Positions 49,601 through 59,838 of a stretch of 64,000 nucleotides of DNA are shown in pieces. The translations under genes and the position numbers were made by a program. How positions within the stretch are numbered: position 1 is the first letter of the stretch; the number at the start of each line of letters is the position of its first letter. The notes beneath the pieces were generated by a model. The model worked only from the letters and a program-made list of their open reading frames with translations, did no database searches and was not told the origin of the DNA. Location of the stretch: NCBI RefSeq assembly GCF_002776525.5, contig NC_045441.1, positions 64,124,952 to 64,188,951 of the forward strand, in the 5' to 3' direction. This stretch comes from Piliocolobus tephrosceles (lineage: Eukaryota; Chordata; Mammalia; Primates; Cercopithecidae).

Positions 49601-50560
49601 ATGCTATGTAGTATAATAAAGTAGAAGAAAAAAGTCTTAGCTTACCTGTTGCTCCTGGTTCAGGGCTAAACAAGCACAAGATACAGAAAACTGAACAATA
49701 AATACAAGTAAGAGAATAATCATATACTGAGAGTTAGAAGTTAAGGATACTTCTAAATATTCTTAAAATGGCATAAAACAGAGGTACAGAGTTACCGACA
49801 ACTTCAGATTGCACGAGAAGCAATTAACCCAGAATACAGAACAGAGGGCACTTAAAGAAAGTTCAAAAAGGATACACATATTATTATTTTGGTAATACAC
49901 AGTTGCATCAAATTTATATAGAAAAATACTAGTCATGATAATTACATAACTAAAAATAGATTAGAATTTCATTCAGAATAAAATAAAAATTCTTACATAT
50001 ACAAAACAGAAATAAGTATAGATAAATATATGTAAGCTTTTTAATATTAAGTCTAAAAAACACTGAAATTCTCAACCAAACATGAACGTGTAAAAAAGGG
50101 CCTAGAAGTCACCAAATCAATTCAATTTAACTCTGAATTTACAATACATGATAAATAGGACTACACTGAACTTGCAGAATATATTCTTCAGGATGTCACA
50201 AGGGCAGGGTGAGAATATGAAAACATACAATAACATTACCCTAAGAAATGTTTCAAACAGTTCTTGAACAAATATGCATAAGGCTTGCTTGGAGTTGCTT
50301 TCTGGCAATAAATTTCCTGGTGATAATATTAAATTAGTTGTAACCATCAAAATAGTCATCAAGGGTAAAATCTTGATTTTTAAAAAGGATACAAAAAATA
50401 GCAACACCTGATGATGTTTTACAGCTCCAATCAGTCCCACTAAAGCAATCAGGAACAAGAAGATGCCCACTGCAATGACCACGCCGACCACTCGGAGGCT
50501 GGAAATCAGCCCAAAGCCAATGCCCCACGCAGCGATTCCAATTAGCAGCAGACTAACCAA
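43602..50560 (-). CDS. TSPAN13: TSPAN13 (NET-6) tetraspanin, exons 2-6 (residues 22-204); exon 1 outside the window
   Basis: Coding segments in gene order are 50560-50393 (56 aa), 49726-49646 (27 aa), 48973-48860 (38 aa), 47748-47635 (38 aa) and 43676-43602 (24 aa plus TGA). All junctions are phase 0. These 183 residues plus the 21 expected from exon 1 equal the 204-residue human protein. Exon 2 carries the rest of TM1 and all of TM2. Exon 3 completes TM3. Exons 4-5 form the large extracellular loop, with the tetraspanin CCG motif (NCCGF), further cysteines (DTC, SC, HPCSPC) and N-x-T sequons at NST and NDT. TM4 spans exons 5-6, and the short tail ends PSAFL. Loop residues that differ from remembered human TSPAN13 are N-S-T for N-N-T (sequon kept), a Phe after FRS, and SCFKSGHPC. 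Tetraspanins organise membrane protein microdomains; human TSPAN13 has been reported to bind CaV2.2 channels. Introns are GT-AG. Intron 2 is U12-type. Confidence 0.97.
43866..44285 (+). mobile_element. MaLR (MLT1-like) LTR in TSPAN13 intron 5
   Basis: 'ccccaaagatgtccatgtcc', 'acttcatgggtgtggttaag', 'gagattattacccaggtggg' and 'gatctccagaactgtaagac' follow a solitary LTR of this group, in the opposite orientation to TSPAN13. Confidence 0.75.
44930..45140 (+). repeat. MIR SINE in TSPAN13 intron 5
   Basis: 'atcctcccaacagctttcat', 'ttatcagtgaggaaactgag' and 'tgttcaaacctggagtcc' match MIR. Confidence 0.75.
45141..46708. other. TSPAN13 intron 5, possible old LINE debris
   Basis: 45810-45960 (GAAGGAAATATGCCAAAATA, TTTTTTGTATTTTCTCAAG) and 46410-46530 have the look of ancient L1 3' debris, but I cannot assign them. 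The frames at 45049-45655 are unsupported. Confidence 0.4.
46709..46984 (+). mobile_element. Alu with 5' internal deletion in TSPAN13 intron 5
   Basis: After GGCCAGGCGCA about 40 bases of the left monomer are missing, resuming at AGGTCGGCAGATC. It ends CTCTGTCTC and an (AAAT)n tail. Confidence 0.9.
47880..48455 (+). mobile_element. MaLR-type LTR remnant in TSPAN13 intron 4
   Basis: 'aagatggcccccaagactcc', 'gagtatgggtggaccttgtg' and 'aactgtgagataataaatgg' mark an LTR of the MLT1 group. Near its end, TTAAAGCCACTAAA-type text is tandemly repeated (48345-48405). A 137-codon minus-strand frame (48049-48462) is an accident of the repeat. Confidence 0.65.
49314..49515 (-). pseudogene. Decayed duplicate of the 3' part of TSPAN13 exon 2 plus adjoining intron, inside intron 3
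   Basis: Positions 49444-49473 match 50388-50417 at 27 of 30 bases by eye, all three differences being transitions. Similarity continues rightward through the exon to about 49515, and leftward, more weakly, into the intron (TTCTGG..CAA..ATTTC..ATAAT near 49341 against 50300). Read on the - strand, one frame gives [16 protein letters not shown], resembling the exon 2 end [17 protein letters not shown], followed by GTATCTTTT, a one-base-off copy of the U12 donor. Because intron is included, this is a DNA-level duplication and not a retrocopy. I see no splice acceptor that would make it an exon. Confidence 0.7.
49727..50392 (-). other. TSPAN13: TSPAN13 intron 2, predicted U12-type (minor spliceosome) GT-AG intron
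   Basis: Read on the - strand, the exon 2 donor is TTT|GTATCCTTTTT (50392 downward). It matches the U12 consensus RTATCCTTT and is very poor for U1 (no G at -1 or +5). Near the other end, TCCTTAAC (49747-49740) matches the U12 branch-point consensus, with the branch A about 14 nt before exon 3 (acceptor CTCAG|TAT). That spacing is typical of U12 introns. The other TSPAN13 and AGR2 donors seen here (GTAAG, GTATGT, GTAATT, GTAGG) are of the U2 type. Confidence 0.88.
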
Positions 50561-50879
50561 CTGCAAAAACACCGGGGACAGGGGTACAGGACAAGGGAGA
50601 AGAGAGAGAATGGGGAAAACTCCAGTTAATTAAATATCAACAACATCCTTCAGGCGCCTACTTAGTCTCTTACAAATAAGCACCTAAAACTCAATACAAG
50701 AGCACACACAAGATCTCAGTAGGCAGTATTTTCCTAACAACTTACATTAATCCCCAGTCGTGCTTTATTCTTGCAAAAGAAAAAAAAAAAGACTAATATA
50801 CTAACACCCAAAATTCTCACAAAGCCTCAGAAGTCATCTGTTTGTAGAGCCTAAATGCATGCTACTTAAGATTTTGAAG

Positions 50880-51250
50880 AAATCATACACGCAAAAACTT
50901 CCAGATGCCAATCTCAGTCCAACATACTGATCTCTTCAAATGGACATCCCCTATCTATCCTTCAAAGCCCAAATGCACTGTAATTTTCTCTGTGAAGCCC
51001 TCCCAGTCCCCAGCAGACGAAATAAATCCCTCCATTGTCTGGTCGATCTCTGTTCCTGGAACATGGTTCTCTCGTTCCCTTCATCACACACTGTGTTTCC
51101 AAGCTTGACTCTCCAGAAGGCTGGCAGCAACTTGAGAGCAAGGACCCACATCTTTTCACCTGGCTATATAGCCCCAGAATCTATCACAAGACCAGGTACC
51201 TGGGGAATACTCAAAAACTGCTCATAGAATTGCTGCTGAAATTAATTGCT
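50880..51250 (+). repeat. L2/CR1-like LINE 3' remnant in TSPAN13 intron 1
   Basis: 'ctgtgaagccctcccagtcc', 'ttgagagcaaggacccacat' and 'tggggaatactcaaaaactg' follow the layout of L2/L3 3' ends. The overlapping small frames are repeat-derived. Confidence 0.6.
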
Positions 51251-52440
51251 TTAAATGTCATCATCTATTTTATTAAAAATCATATATAGACAGATCATTA
51301 AAACTCTTAGCAGAATAAAAAGAATGTAAGAGACTTTAGCTATTTAAAGTGAACCAGTATTCTGAGCAAAAAAATTATTTGATATTCCAATTGTTTTATC
51401 CATATATTTATAAAACAACACTGGCTGAAGAGCACACGCCTAGTGGTTATGACCTGTAAAACTCAAAATGACATTACTTCTTTAAAATCCCACTTAAAAA
51501 TAGTATGCCACATAAAGATGATAATTCACTTATAGAAGATGAAGCTTACATAGATATTAGGGAAGGAATGGGGGACAGGTTGTTGAACAGGAAGGAAACA
51601 GTATCTTCACTTCAATCGTGGATCAACCATTTCCTGGAGGAATCTGACAGCATAATACTCAATTAGGAAGAACCAAAACACAAAATATCTACTTTCTAGC
51701 ACCATTTAAAAGCCTGATAAACTTTGCTTAGAAATATAAACATAAATTACCACTTACTCAAATGGATCTTTTTCTGCTCAAATGTATAAATTTTCATATG
51801 TAATATAATAGTTTATCAGGCAAATTTAACATCTACTGGTATAGTAAACCTTCTTACATATGTAGAGATACAAGCAAAACTGCTACATGAGTGTCTATTT
51901 GTACTCTTACAGAAAATTTTTTTGGTATTTTATTGCCAAAGAGACAAAACTTGAAAATAAAAGGAACCATCTACAGCATAATAGAATCAAATTAGAGAGT
52001 TACATGGACTTGGTGGGCTCCACTGCAGTTGGTACACCCAGCAAGCTTTTCTTTTCAGAGGGACAAGGAGAGGCAAAAGTTTTCACAAATTTTGCCACTC
52101 AGAAATTCACCTAGTCCTTCTCATTTTCCCAACTGCTCCTTATCAGCAGGCCCATTTGCCTCTGTTTCATTTTATCATACACACTGACAGTCTTCTCACA
52201 ACTTCAAACAGTCTTGGACTGAGAAAAAGTCCTCTGCCCCTTCACAAGTGAGCTTATTTCTGACTCTGTGGTATTCAAATTTAACACATTTCCTTTCGGG
52301 AGCTGTACAAGACAGAAGCCTGAAGGAGGTGCGAAGGAAGAAGGAGAGCTGGATGATGCGCGGCAGGAGGGCTATGCTTAGCATCCTTGCTGCATCATGG
52401 TACCAAACACTGAAGACGGTCCACATGTGCAAGATATCAG
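51251..52440. other. TSPAN13 intron 1, nothing recognised
   Basis: No repeat or exon identified. The frames at 51887-52114 and 52196-52484 have no recognisable domains. Confidence 0.4.
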
Positions 52441-52445
52441 AGCAG

Positions 52446-52945
52446 CTTGCTGTATTTCTGTTTCCAGAGAAACAGAACCAATAGGAAATATATCTATATC
52501 TATATCTATCTGTCTACTGAGTGAAAAACCAACAGTGAAACAGACAGAGACAGAGAGATTTTAAAGAACTGGCTCACATGATTGTCGTGACTGGCAAGTC
52601 AGAAATTTGTAGGGCTGGCCAGCAGGCTGGAAACTCAAGCAGAATTCCTTCTTCCTCAGAAAATCTTAATCTCTGTTCTTAAGCTCTTCAACTGATGGGA
52701 TAAGGCCCACCCACATGATGGAAGGTAATATGATTTAAAGTCAACTGACTGTAAATGTTAGTCACATCTACAAATTATTTCACAGCAACATCTAGTCTAG
52801 TGCTTGACCAAACAATTGGACACCATAGCCTAGCCAAGTTCACATATAAAATTAACCATCACATTTGCCAACATCCAAGTCCTGGGTGTGATGCATATCC
52901 TAATTCAGTTAAATTCACAGGGAGAACTACATTGTATCCTTTAAG
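52446..52945 (-). mobile_element. ERVL-type (MLT2-like) LTR, minus orientation
   Basis: Read on the - strand it starts near 'gatggttaattttatatgtg', includes 'gtgggtgggccttatcccat' and ends 'ctattggttctgtttctctg'. A TCTATA-rich stretch (52490-52515) lies near its end. It is non-coding; the family name is from memory. Confidence 0.65.
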
Positions 52946-53214
52946 TCTTAGAGCCAAAAAGATAAGAAGCATGAACAACCTGGTATTATTAATAAAATTC
53001 TTCTAACCCCATAGTTCTTTAAGATCTTTAAAAGATTCTTTAAATCCTTTTGGGAATTATACTACAACCTTACCATATTACTGAAATTCTTAAATATGAG
53101 AATATTAAAAGTTACACATGCTTAAATGTTAAATTAAAAGCTAATTATTCATCAACAAGTACTTGATGCTGACTATGTGTTAAACGCCAGAGACAAGACA
53201 TCCCTATTAGAACA

Positions 53215-53550
53215 GGGCTTGGCAAACTTTCTCTGCAAAGGGCCAGATATTTATTATCAGGCTTTGCAGATTACATGGTCTCTGCCACAACTATTCAACT
53301 CTGCCACTGTACACAACAGCAGTGACAGACAATATGTGAACAAATGAGCAGGCAGGGCTGTGTTCCAATAACACTTTATTTATTCATAGCAAAATTTGAA
53401 TTCATATAATTTCAATGTATCACAAAATATCATTCCTCCTTTTTTTTTAACATTCAAAAATGTGAAACCATTCTAAGCTAGCAGGCTGTATAAAAATAGT
53501 CAATGAGATGGATCTGGCTGTGACCTATAGTCTTTGGACCCTTGCTCTAG
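53215..53550. mobile_element. hAT-Charlie type DNA transposon (Charlie1-like)
   Basis: 'ttggcaaactttctctgcaa', 'agggccagatatttatta', 'ggctttgcagattacatggt' and 'gctgtgttccaataacactt' are characteristic. The right end (TTTGGACCCTTGCTCTA) is decayed. Confidence 0.75.
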
Positions 53551-53740
53551 AAGTCAGTATAGAAGAAAATGAAAAATTACAATAGGACAAATATTTGCTA
53601 CACCAGAGATTTTTTATAAGGTGAGTCAGAGTAGAGGACAATAATCTCCCACACACACACACAAAAAAAAATCCAGAAAAATAGAATAGGCCAGCTGACC
53701 CCTCTGTGGTCAGTAGTAACCTTAAATAGTAAAAGAATAA

Positions 53741-53786
53741 ATTTTATTTTATTTTGTTTATTTCATTTCATTTCATTTCATTTCAT
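53741..53786. repeat. (TTTCA)n/(TTTTA)n microsatellite adjoining the Alu tail
   Basis: TTTTATTTTATTTTGTTTA then four TTTCA units. It grew from the A-rich tail of the inverted Alu at 53787. Confidence 0.9.
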
Positions 53787-54062
53787 TTTTTGGAGACAGA
53801 GTTTTCTCTTTCGCAATGGTGCAATTTTGGCTCAGGGCCACCTCCGCCTCCCGGATTCAAGTGATTCTCCCACCTCAGCTTCCCCAGTAGCTGAGATTAC
53901 AGGCATATGCCACCACACCCAGCTAATTTTTGTATTTTTAGTAGAGATGGGGTTTTACCATGTTGGCCAGGCTGGTCTCGAACTCCTGACCTCAGGTGAT
54001 CCACCTGCCTCAGCCTCCCAAAGTGCTGGGATTATAGGCATGAGCCACCATGCCTGGCCAAG
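53787..54062 (-). mobile_element. Alu, minus orientation
   Basis: TTTTTGGAGACAGAGTTTTC to GAGCCACCATGCCTGGCC, AluS-like, with a shortened right arm. Confidence 0.92.
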
Positions 54063-54109
54063 AATAAATATTATCATATATGGTAAAAGATAGAACTAAA
54101 TTAAAGATC

Positions 54110-54478
54110 TTTAAAGGAGGTGCTTATCCTAGATTATGAGGTGGGTCCTAAATGCTGTATCCTTTTATGAGGTGGGCCCTAAATGTCATAACAGGTATCC
54201 TTAAGAGAGAGGCACAGGGAAATTAGAAAGAGAGACACACAATGTAGAAAGTTACATAAAAAAAAGAGGCAGAGACTAATGCAGCCACAAGGAATGCCAG
54301 CAGCCACCAGAAAATGAATGACGCAAGAACAGATTCTCCTTGAGGTCCCTGAGAGAGCCTGACTCTGTGGACACCTTGATTTTGGACTCCTGGTCTCCAG
54401 GTCCAGAGAGGATAAATTTCTGTTGTTTTGAGTCACCATGTTTGTGGTAATTTGCTACAGCAGTCCTAGAAAAGAAAT
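54110..54478 (+). mobile_element. MaLR (MLT1-like) LTR
   Basis: 'gaggtgggccctaaatgtca', 'caccttgattttggactcct', 'ggtctccaggtccagagagg' and 'gtttgtggtaatttgctaca' follow the LTR 3' half. 'ttatgaggtgggYcctaaatg' occurs twice near 54135-54185, a local duplication. Confidence 0.75.
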
Positions 54479-55019
54479 ACAGAACAATTCACCTATTTGG
54501 AGTTTGACAAATCAGGAACCTCTCACTCTTATAGAACCTGCCTGGAATCTTACCATCAGTGGAATCCTTACCATGTAGCTGGGGTCAAGTGTTCTGGTGC
54601 CCTCATCAGCATCCTCCCAGGAAAGCAAATACACTATTTGCCTCATCGTTTCGGCAAAATGAGGAAACTCTTCAATGCTCACTCAGTTGCCAACTAATAG
54701 GCTCATTAATAATGAGAATCTATTAATGTAAATGTAAACAAAAAAAAAGATCTCTACAACCAAAAAGAGGGAAGAGAGCACTAGTTTAATTCTCAGATTA
54801 GGCATTATGCTATTATTGAGAATGTTATCTAGAATATTCACAAGTACCTCTGTTCTGTTTTTTTCTTTTCCTGCAGATAGGGGGAAAAAAGAGGCTGCTT
54901 CCTTCTATATAACCCTCTGTCAAGGGCATTCCTCACCAAGTTGATTCTGCTGTGTCTTCTATATAATTTTCCATCCACCCTAATTACCACTACCAGGCAG
55001 TCCTCTAAAACCATCAAAG

Positions 55020-55462
55020 AGGGTTTCCTATCGCTGCTTTTCCAAATTAACACAAGTGTAGTGGCTTAAAACAACACAAATGTAGTGCCTTACAGTTCTG
55101 GAGGCCGTGTTGGTCAGGTTATACTCCTGAAAACTGCAGAGGGAGAATCTGGGGGTTTTCCGCATTCCTTGGCATATAACCCCTTCCTCTGTCTTCAAAG
55201 CCAGCAGCATACCATGTTCAAACCCCTCAAATATACGCATCCTTTTTTGACTCTGACCCTCCTTCCTCCCCCTTCTAAGGACCTGTGTGATTCCATAAAG
55301 CTCAGCCAGGTAATCCAGAATAATCTCCCCATCTCAAGATTCTTCATTTAATCACATCTTCAAAGTCCTTTTAGTTACATAAAGTAACATGTTTGTAGGT
55401 TTCAAGGATTAGGATATGAACGACTTTTTGGAGTGTGTTAGCCCACCACAGAGGGTTATTGG
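55020..55462 (-). mobile_element. MaLR (MLT1-like) LTR, minus orientation
   Basis: Read in + it shows 'agtggcttaaaacaacacaa', 'cttacagttctggaggccg', 'aataatctccccatctcaag' and 'tgtgttagcccaccacagag', the inverse of the LTR type at 43866. Confidence 0.75.
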
Positions 55463-56252
55463 AACATGGACAACTGAGCTACCATAGAATCTTTTCAGCT
55501 ACAAATATTTTAGAACACTGAAAAGATTGTAACATTTTATTTAAATATGTAACTGAGCACAGAGAAACTATGGGAAATTCCTACAGGTCAGAAATGAAAG
55601 GAGAACTGAAAGCTAGAACTGCAAGCATACAGCTGGTGCTCTGGGGTTCCACGAGCAGGTGGGGAAGGAGTTCCTGCGTCAGAACAGTCCCTAATGGGAA
55701 TGGATTTAGGTTTCATAGCAGAGCTAGGAAGTGTAACTGAGACTCGTGCATAACTGGGATGTCCAGAAAGCTGTCTTTTTAGTGTCAGGGGTTAGAGAAA
55801 AACCACAACAATCTATCCAGAAAGACAGTAAAGACTTGTCAGTCTCTGCAAAAAGTCTGCAAGAAAGAGAAACACGAGCCTATCAAACAAGAGCCTACCA
55901 TGCCCATGCTTGCAGTCTAAGCGTGCACTGCCTCAGGCATGCAGGAATCCTCAAGACAAATATTTCAAATAAAAGCTGATGGCACCTTGTGGAGAAAAGC
56001 TCATAAAAGCATATCCAAAATTTGCTCAGGATGGACCCTTCCAAATCCCAGCCCTTACAGGATTTCCAAAGAAAAAAATAAAAACATTGTGCCAATCAAT
56101 AAATCACAAAATGACTAAGAAAAATATTTACCATGAGAGAGATAGGACAAATATAACAAAAGAAGGATAAAAGCTCCCAGGAACTTGAGATGACAGAACT
56201 AACTGAAGGAGACTAAAACAAACATTTTAAACTGACTAAAAAGATCAAAGGG
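55463..56252. other. TSPAN13 intron 1, nothing recognised
   Basis: Short frames (55746-55979, 55979-56170) without recognisable domains. Confidence 0.4.
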
Positions 56253-56545
56253 GGCTGGGCGTGGTCGCTCACGCTTGTAATCCCAATACTTTGGGAGGCC
56301 AAAGCAGGCAGATCACTTGAGGTCAGTTGTTCAAGACCAGTCTGGTCAACATGGTGAAACTCTGTCTGTACCAAAATATTTTTAAAAAACAGCCGGGTGT
56401 GATGGTGGGCACCTGTAATCCCAGCTACTTGGGAGGCTGAAGCAGAAGAATCGCTTGAACCCAAGAGGCAGAGGTTGCAGTGAGCAGAGATCGTGCCACT
56501 GCACTCCAGCCGGGGTGACAGAGTGAGACTCCATTTCAAAAATAA
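56253..56545 (+). mobile_element. Alu (AluS-like)
   Basis: GGGCTGGGCGTGGTCGCTCA to GACTCCATTTC and an (AAT)n tail. Confidence 0.92.
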
Positions 56546-56619
56546 TAATAATAATAAAAAATTTAAATATATTAAAAAGAAAAAATAAAATAAAAAGTCA
56601 AAGGGGGAATAAAAACTAT

Positions 56620-57170
56620 TTAAAAAATGATATTTTTACAAACGCAATCTTAAGAGCCACATAAAACAAACCCAATGGCAGGAGAAAGAAGAGAAACTTA
56701 CAACAGAAAGAATACATAAAGCTTCATTGAAGGAGAAAAAAGTAACAGCCCTTGGCAAAATTATTTAAGAGAAAGATTAATAATAAATCCTTCCAAATTT
56801 TTAAACTGATAAACACCTATCAAAAACCCAAAGCAAAAATCAAACTCAGTGACAAAAGACAGGAAAGATTACTCTAGCCAACGGAAAGATAAAAATAAAT
56901 CGTAAACATTTTCTCCAAAACTCAGGAGTAAGACAGGGTGTGGGCTTTCACCACATCTATTCAGCACTGTAGTGGGGTTTTAGACAACTAAGTGTAAATA
57001 CAGAAGAACAATGGGAGGAGAGAAATACAGCTTTCATTATTCACAAATTATTAGGAGTATCTACAAAGGAAATCCAAAAAATAAAAAAAAAATTAAAATT
57101 GGTAAGAACCAGCAAAGTTGCTAGAAACAGAATCAATACACAAAAATTAACAACATGCCGATGCACCAAA
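56620..57170 (+). mobile_element. L1 ORF2 fragment, decayed
   Basis: 'gacaggaaagattactctag', 'ctcaggagtaagacagggtg', 'cattattcacaaattattag' and 'atcaatacacaaaaattaac' are in L1 ORF2 order. No long frame survives. Confidence 0.65.
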
Positions 57171-57623
57171 AAAATTTTTTTCATGTACTTTTTAGTCTAT
57201 AATTTGTAATATGCCCCTCAAATATAAGGTATATATGAAGAAATCCAACAAAAGTAGTCCAAGATTTTCATGAAGAAAATTGTGAAATGTATTTGAAGCA
57301 CATGAAAAAAGACCTAAAATAAACAGAGATAAAGATTAAGGACAAAAGCTTGTATCTGCTGCACGTTTTCTCAGCCCAGCTGCACTATCACCAGAACCAT
57401 GAAGAAGAAATGCTCCTGGGTAGCAAATAAGTCCTGTCAGTGATTCAATCTAACTGTCCCGAATGTCACCCTTGTTGTTGTTTTCACCCATGTCTGTAAA
57501 ACTTGAGCCTGACTCTACAAATTTTGGATGTATTTCCTTTTTTTTTTAAGTAAAATTAAATACATAAAATTTAAAAACTAAGTAAGTTAAAAACCATCTA
57601 AAAATATCAGAACTTATTATAAT
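57171..57623. other. TSPAN13 intron 1, unassigned segment
   Basis: 57340-57540 has an mRNA-like look (CCAGAACCATGAAGAAGAAA, later an AT-rich end), but the frame stops after 14 codons and I cannot match it to a known gene. Confidence 0.35.
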
Positions 57624-57866
57624 GACCGGGCATGGTGGCTCATGCTTGTAATCCCAGCACTTTGGGAGGCCAAAGCGGGCAGATCACTTGAGGTCAGGAG
57701 TTCAAGACCAGCCTGGCCCACATAGTGAAACCCCGTCTCTACTAAAAATACAAAAATTAGCCAGAAATAGCTTGAACTTGGGGGACAGAGTTTGCACTCA
57801 CACCACTGCACTCCACCCTGGGTGACAGAGCAAGATTCTGTCTCAAAAAAATAAAATAAAATAAGA
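57624..57866 (+). mobile_element. Alu with internal deletion
   Basis: GGGCATGGTGGCTCATGC onward. About 60 bases of the right arm are lost between AATTAGCCAG and AATAGCTTGAAC, and a few more near the end. Confidence 0.9.
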
Positions 57867-58189
57867 GATATGACAAATACCTCATTTTAATGGTTCAGTC
57901 ATTAAAGCAGGTAACTGATACAGATCTAAATAAGCCAGCAGCGTAGTCTCTGAGACAGGCAAGATTCTAAGTCAGTAGAGAAAGAGTGGGCTTTAATAAG
58001 TAGCCTTCTGACAATCACCTTCTCATTTTGAAAACTGATATTATTTATCCCTACCTCAAACCATAAACTCTGGGCTTAAAAGCACAACTTAAAAGTATAG
58101 AAAAAATTTTAATGACTTTGTGGGTAAGGAAAAATGTCTTTGAAACAAGTTTCAAAAAACGCACATATAACACTGACATGGCATTTACT

Positions 58190-58400
58190 CTGTTTAAGAA
58201 AGTATTATAAGGATTTATAAGGATTTTACATTTATTAACTAATTTAATCTTCACAAAACTCCTAAGAAGTAGGTACTACTGCTTCCATTTTCCAGATGGG
58301 AAAAGCTGTGCACAGAGTGAGATCTTAAGTAACTTGCTCACGGTCAGACAGCAAGGAAAGGATAGAGCTGGGATATGAACCCAGGCTACCTGGCTGTAGA
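58190..58400 (+). repeat. MIR SINE
   Basis: 'aatcttcacaaaactcctaa', 'ttttccagatgggaaaagct' and 'gaacccaggctacctggctg' match MIR. Confidence 0.8.
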
Positions 58401-58548
58401 TATGTGTTTTTTGCCTACCACACCATCCTACCTGTTACAAATTTAAACTTCTGTACTGTACAGTACAAACTACAAGACAAATGTGGGAGAAGCCTAGGAC
58501 TAGGAGAATATATTTCCAGCACACATGAATATTTAAAAATGCCTACAA

Positions 58549-58855
58549 GGCCAGGCACGGTGGCTCAGGCCTGTAATCCCAGCACTTTGGAAGGCCAAGG
58601 CAGGTAGATCACCTGAGGTCAGGAGTTCAAGACCAGCCTGGCTAACATGGTGAAACCCCGTTTCTACTAAAAATACAAAAAATTAGCTGGGTGTGGTGGC
58701 ACCCACCTGTAATCCTAAGTACTTGGGAGGCTGAGGCAGGAGAATCGCTTGAACCCAGGAGGAGGAGGTTGCAGTGGGCCAAGATGGCACCACTGCACTC
58801 CAGCTTGCGCAACAAGAGTGAAACTCCATCTCAAAAATAAAAATAAAAATAAAAT
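58549..58855 (+). mobile_element. Alu (AluS-like) with 14-bp target-site duplication
   Basis: GGCCAGGCACGGTGGCTCAG to CTCCATCTC and an (AAAAT)n tail. AAAAATGCCTACAA flanks it at 58535-58548 and 58856-58869. Confidence 0.95.
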
Positions 58856-58889
58856 AAAAATGCCTACAAATGAACTTAAAACAAAAAGC

Positions 58890-59600
58890 AAACTGAAAAG
58901 TGGTCAAAGGCAGTAGAGCAATTCACTGAAGAAGAATTTGAAAGGTCAACCAACACATGAAAAATGTTAAATCGCATCAAAAATCAGGAAAACAAAAATT
59001 AAAACAAGGAAATACTATCTCACATGCACTAGACTGGCAAAAACTAAGCTGGATGACACCAAGAATGTAAAGAACCTAGACCTCATGTATGAGTAGAAAT
59101 ATAAATTGTTGTAGCCACTTTATGTAACAAATTAACAACACCTAGGAAAATTAAAGATATGTATCCTTTACTACCCCAGCAATTCTGTTTCTAGGTTAAT
59201 CCCCAAGAGAACACCTATGTCCCCAACTAGACATATACCAGGATTCTGCCAAAAAAAGCCTTGTTTGTTACAGTAAAAAATTAAAAACATTTGCAAACAT
59301 CATGACTAGGGAATTCACAGACTCCAGTGTGATCACACAATAGAATACAAATGACTTATCTATTTCTATTAAATTGACAAATTTCAAAAATGTAAAGAAA
59401 ATCCAACAAGTTGCATAAATACAGATAAAACATATCATTTATATAAATTTGCAAACACAAAAAACAATACTATATGTTATTTGTAGATGATTAATGTATG
59501 TAATATATGACACTGTCATGCATATTCACTGAAATGACAGATCTTGATTTCAGGACAGTGACTACCTTTGAGAGGGGAAAATGGGAAAGGGACTGGAGAG
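58890..59600 (+). mobile_element. L1M-type fragment
   Basis: 'caaccaacacatgaaaaatg', 'aaatactatctcacatgcac' and 'actaccccagcaattctgtt', then 'acatataccaggattctgcc', are L1M order, all decayed. Confidence 0.75.
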
Positions 59601-59644
59601 TGGACCTTTAGTTATAGAGTAACATTTAACTTCTTAAAAGAGAG

Positions 59645-59838
59645 ATTAGCTGGGTTCAGTGGTGTGCCTATAGTCTCAACAGTAGCTGGGACTCGGGAGG
59701 CTGAGGCAGATCGCTTGAGCCCAGGAGTCCTGGGCTGTAGTGCGTTGTGACTGCACCCGGGAATAGCCACTGCACTCCAGCCTGGGCAACATAGAGAACC
59801 CTCATCTCAAAAGAGAGAGAAAAAAAAAAAAAAAACAC
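59645..59838 (+). mobile_element. Fossil Alu monomer (7SL-like, FAM/FLAM type)
   Basis: Contains 'cctgggctgtagtgcg' and 'gaatagccactgcactccag' with 'gggcaacatag', which agree with 7SL RNA and not with dimeric Alu. It lacks the central 7SL S domain and any second arm, and ends in an A-rich tail. Confidence 0.75.

Noticed and set aside
50381..50393. TSPAN13 exon 2 donor as a broken splice site
   Set aside because: GTATCC is poor for U2 splicing but fits U12 consensus, with a matching branch point at the other end, so it is a normal minor-class intron.
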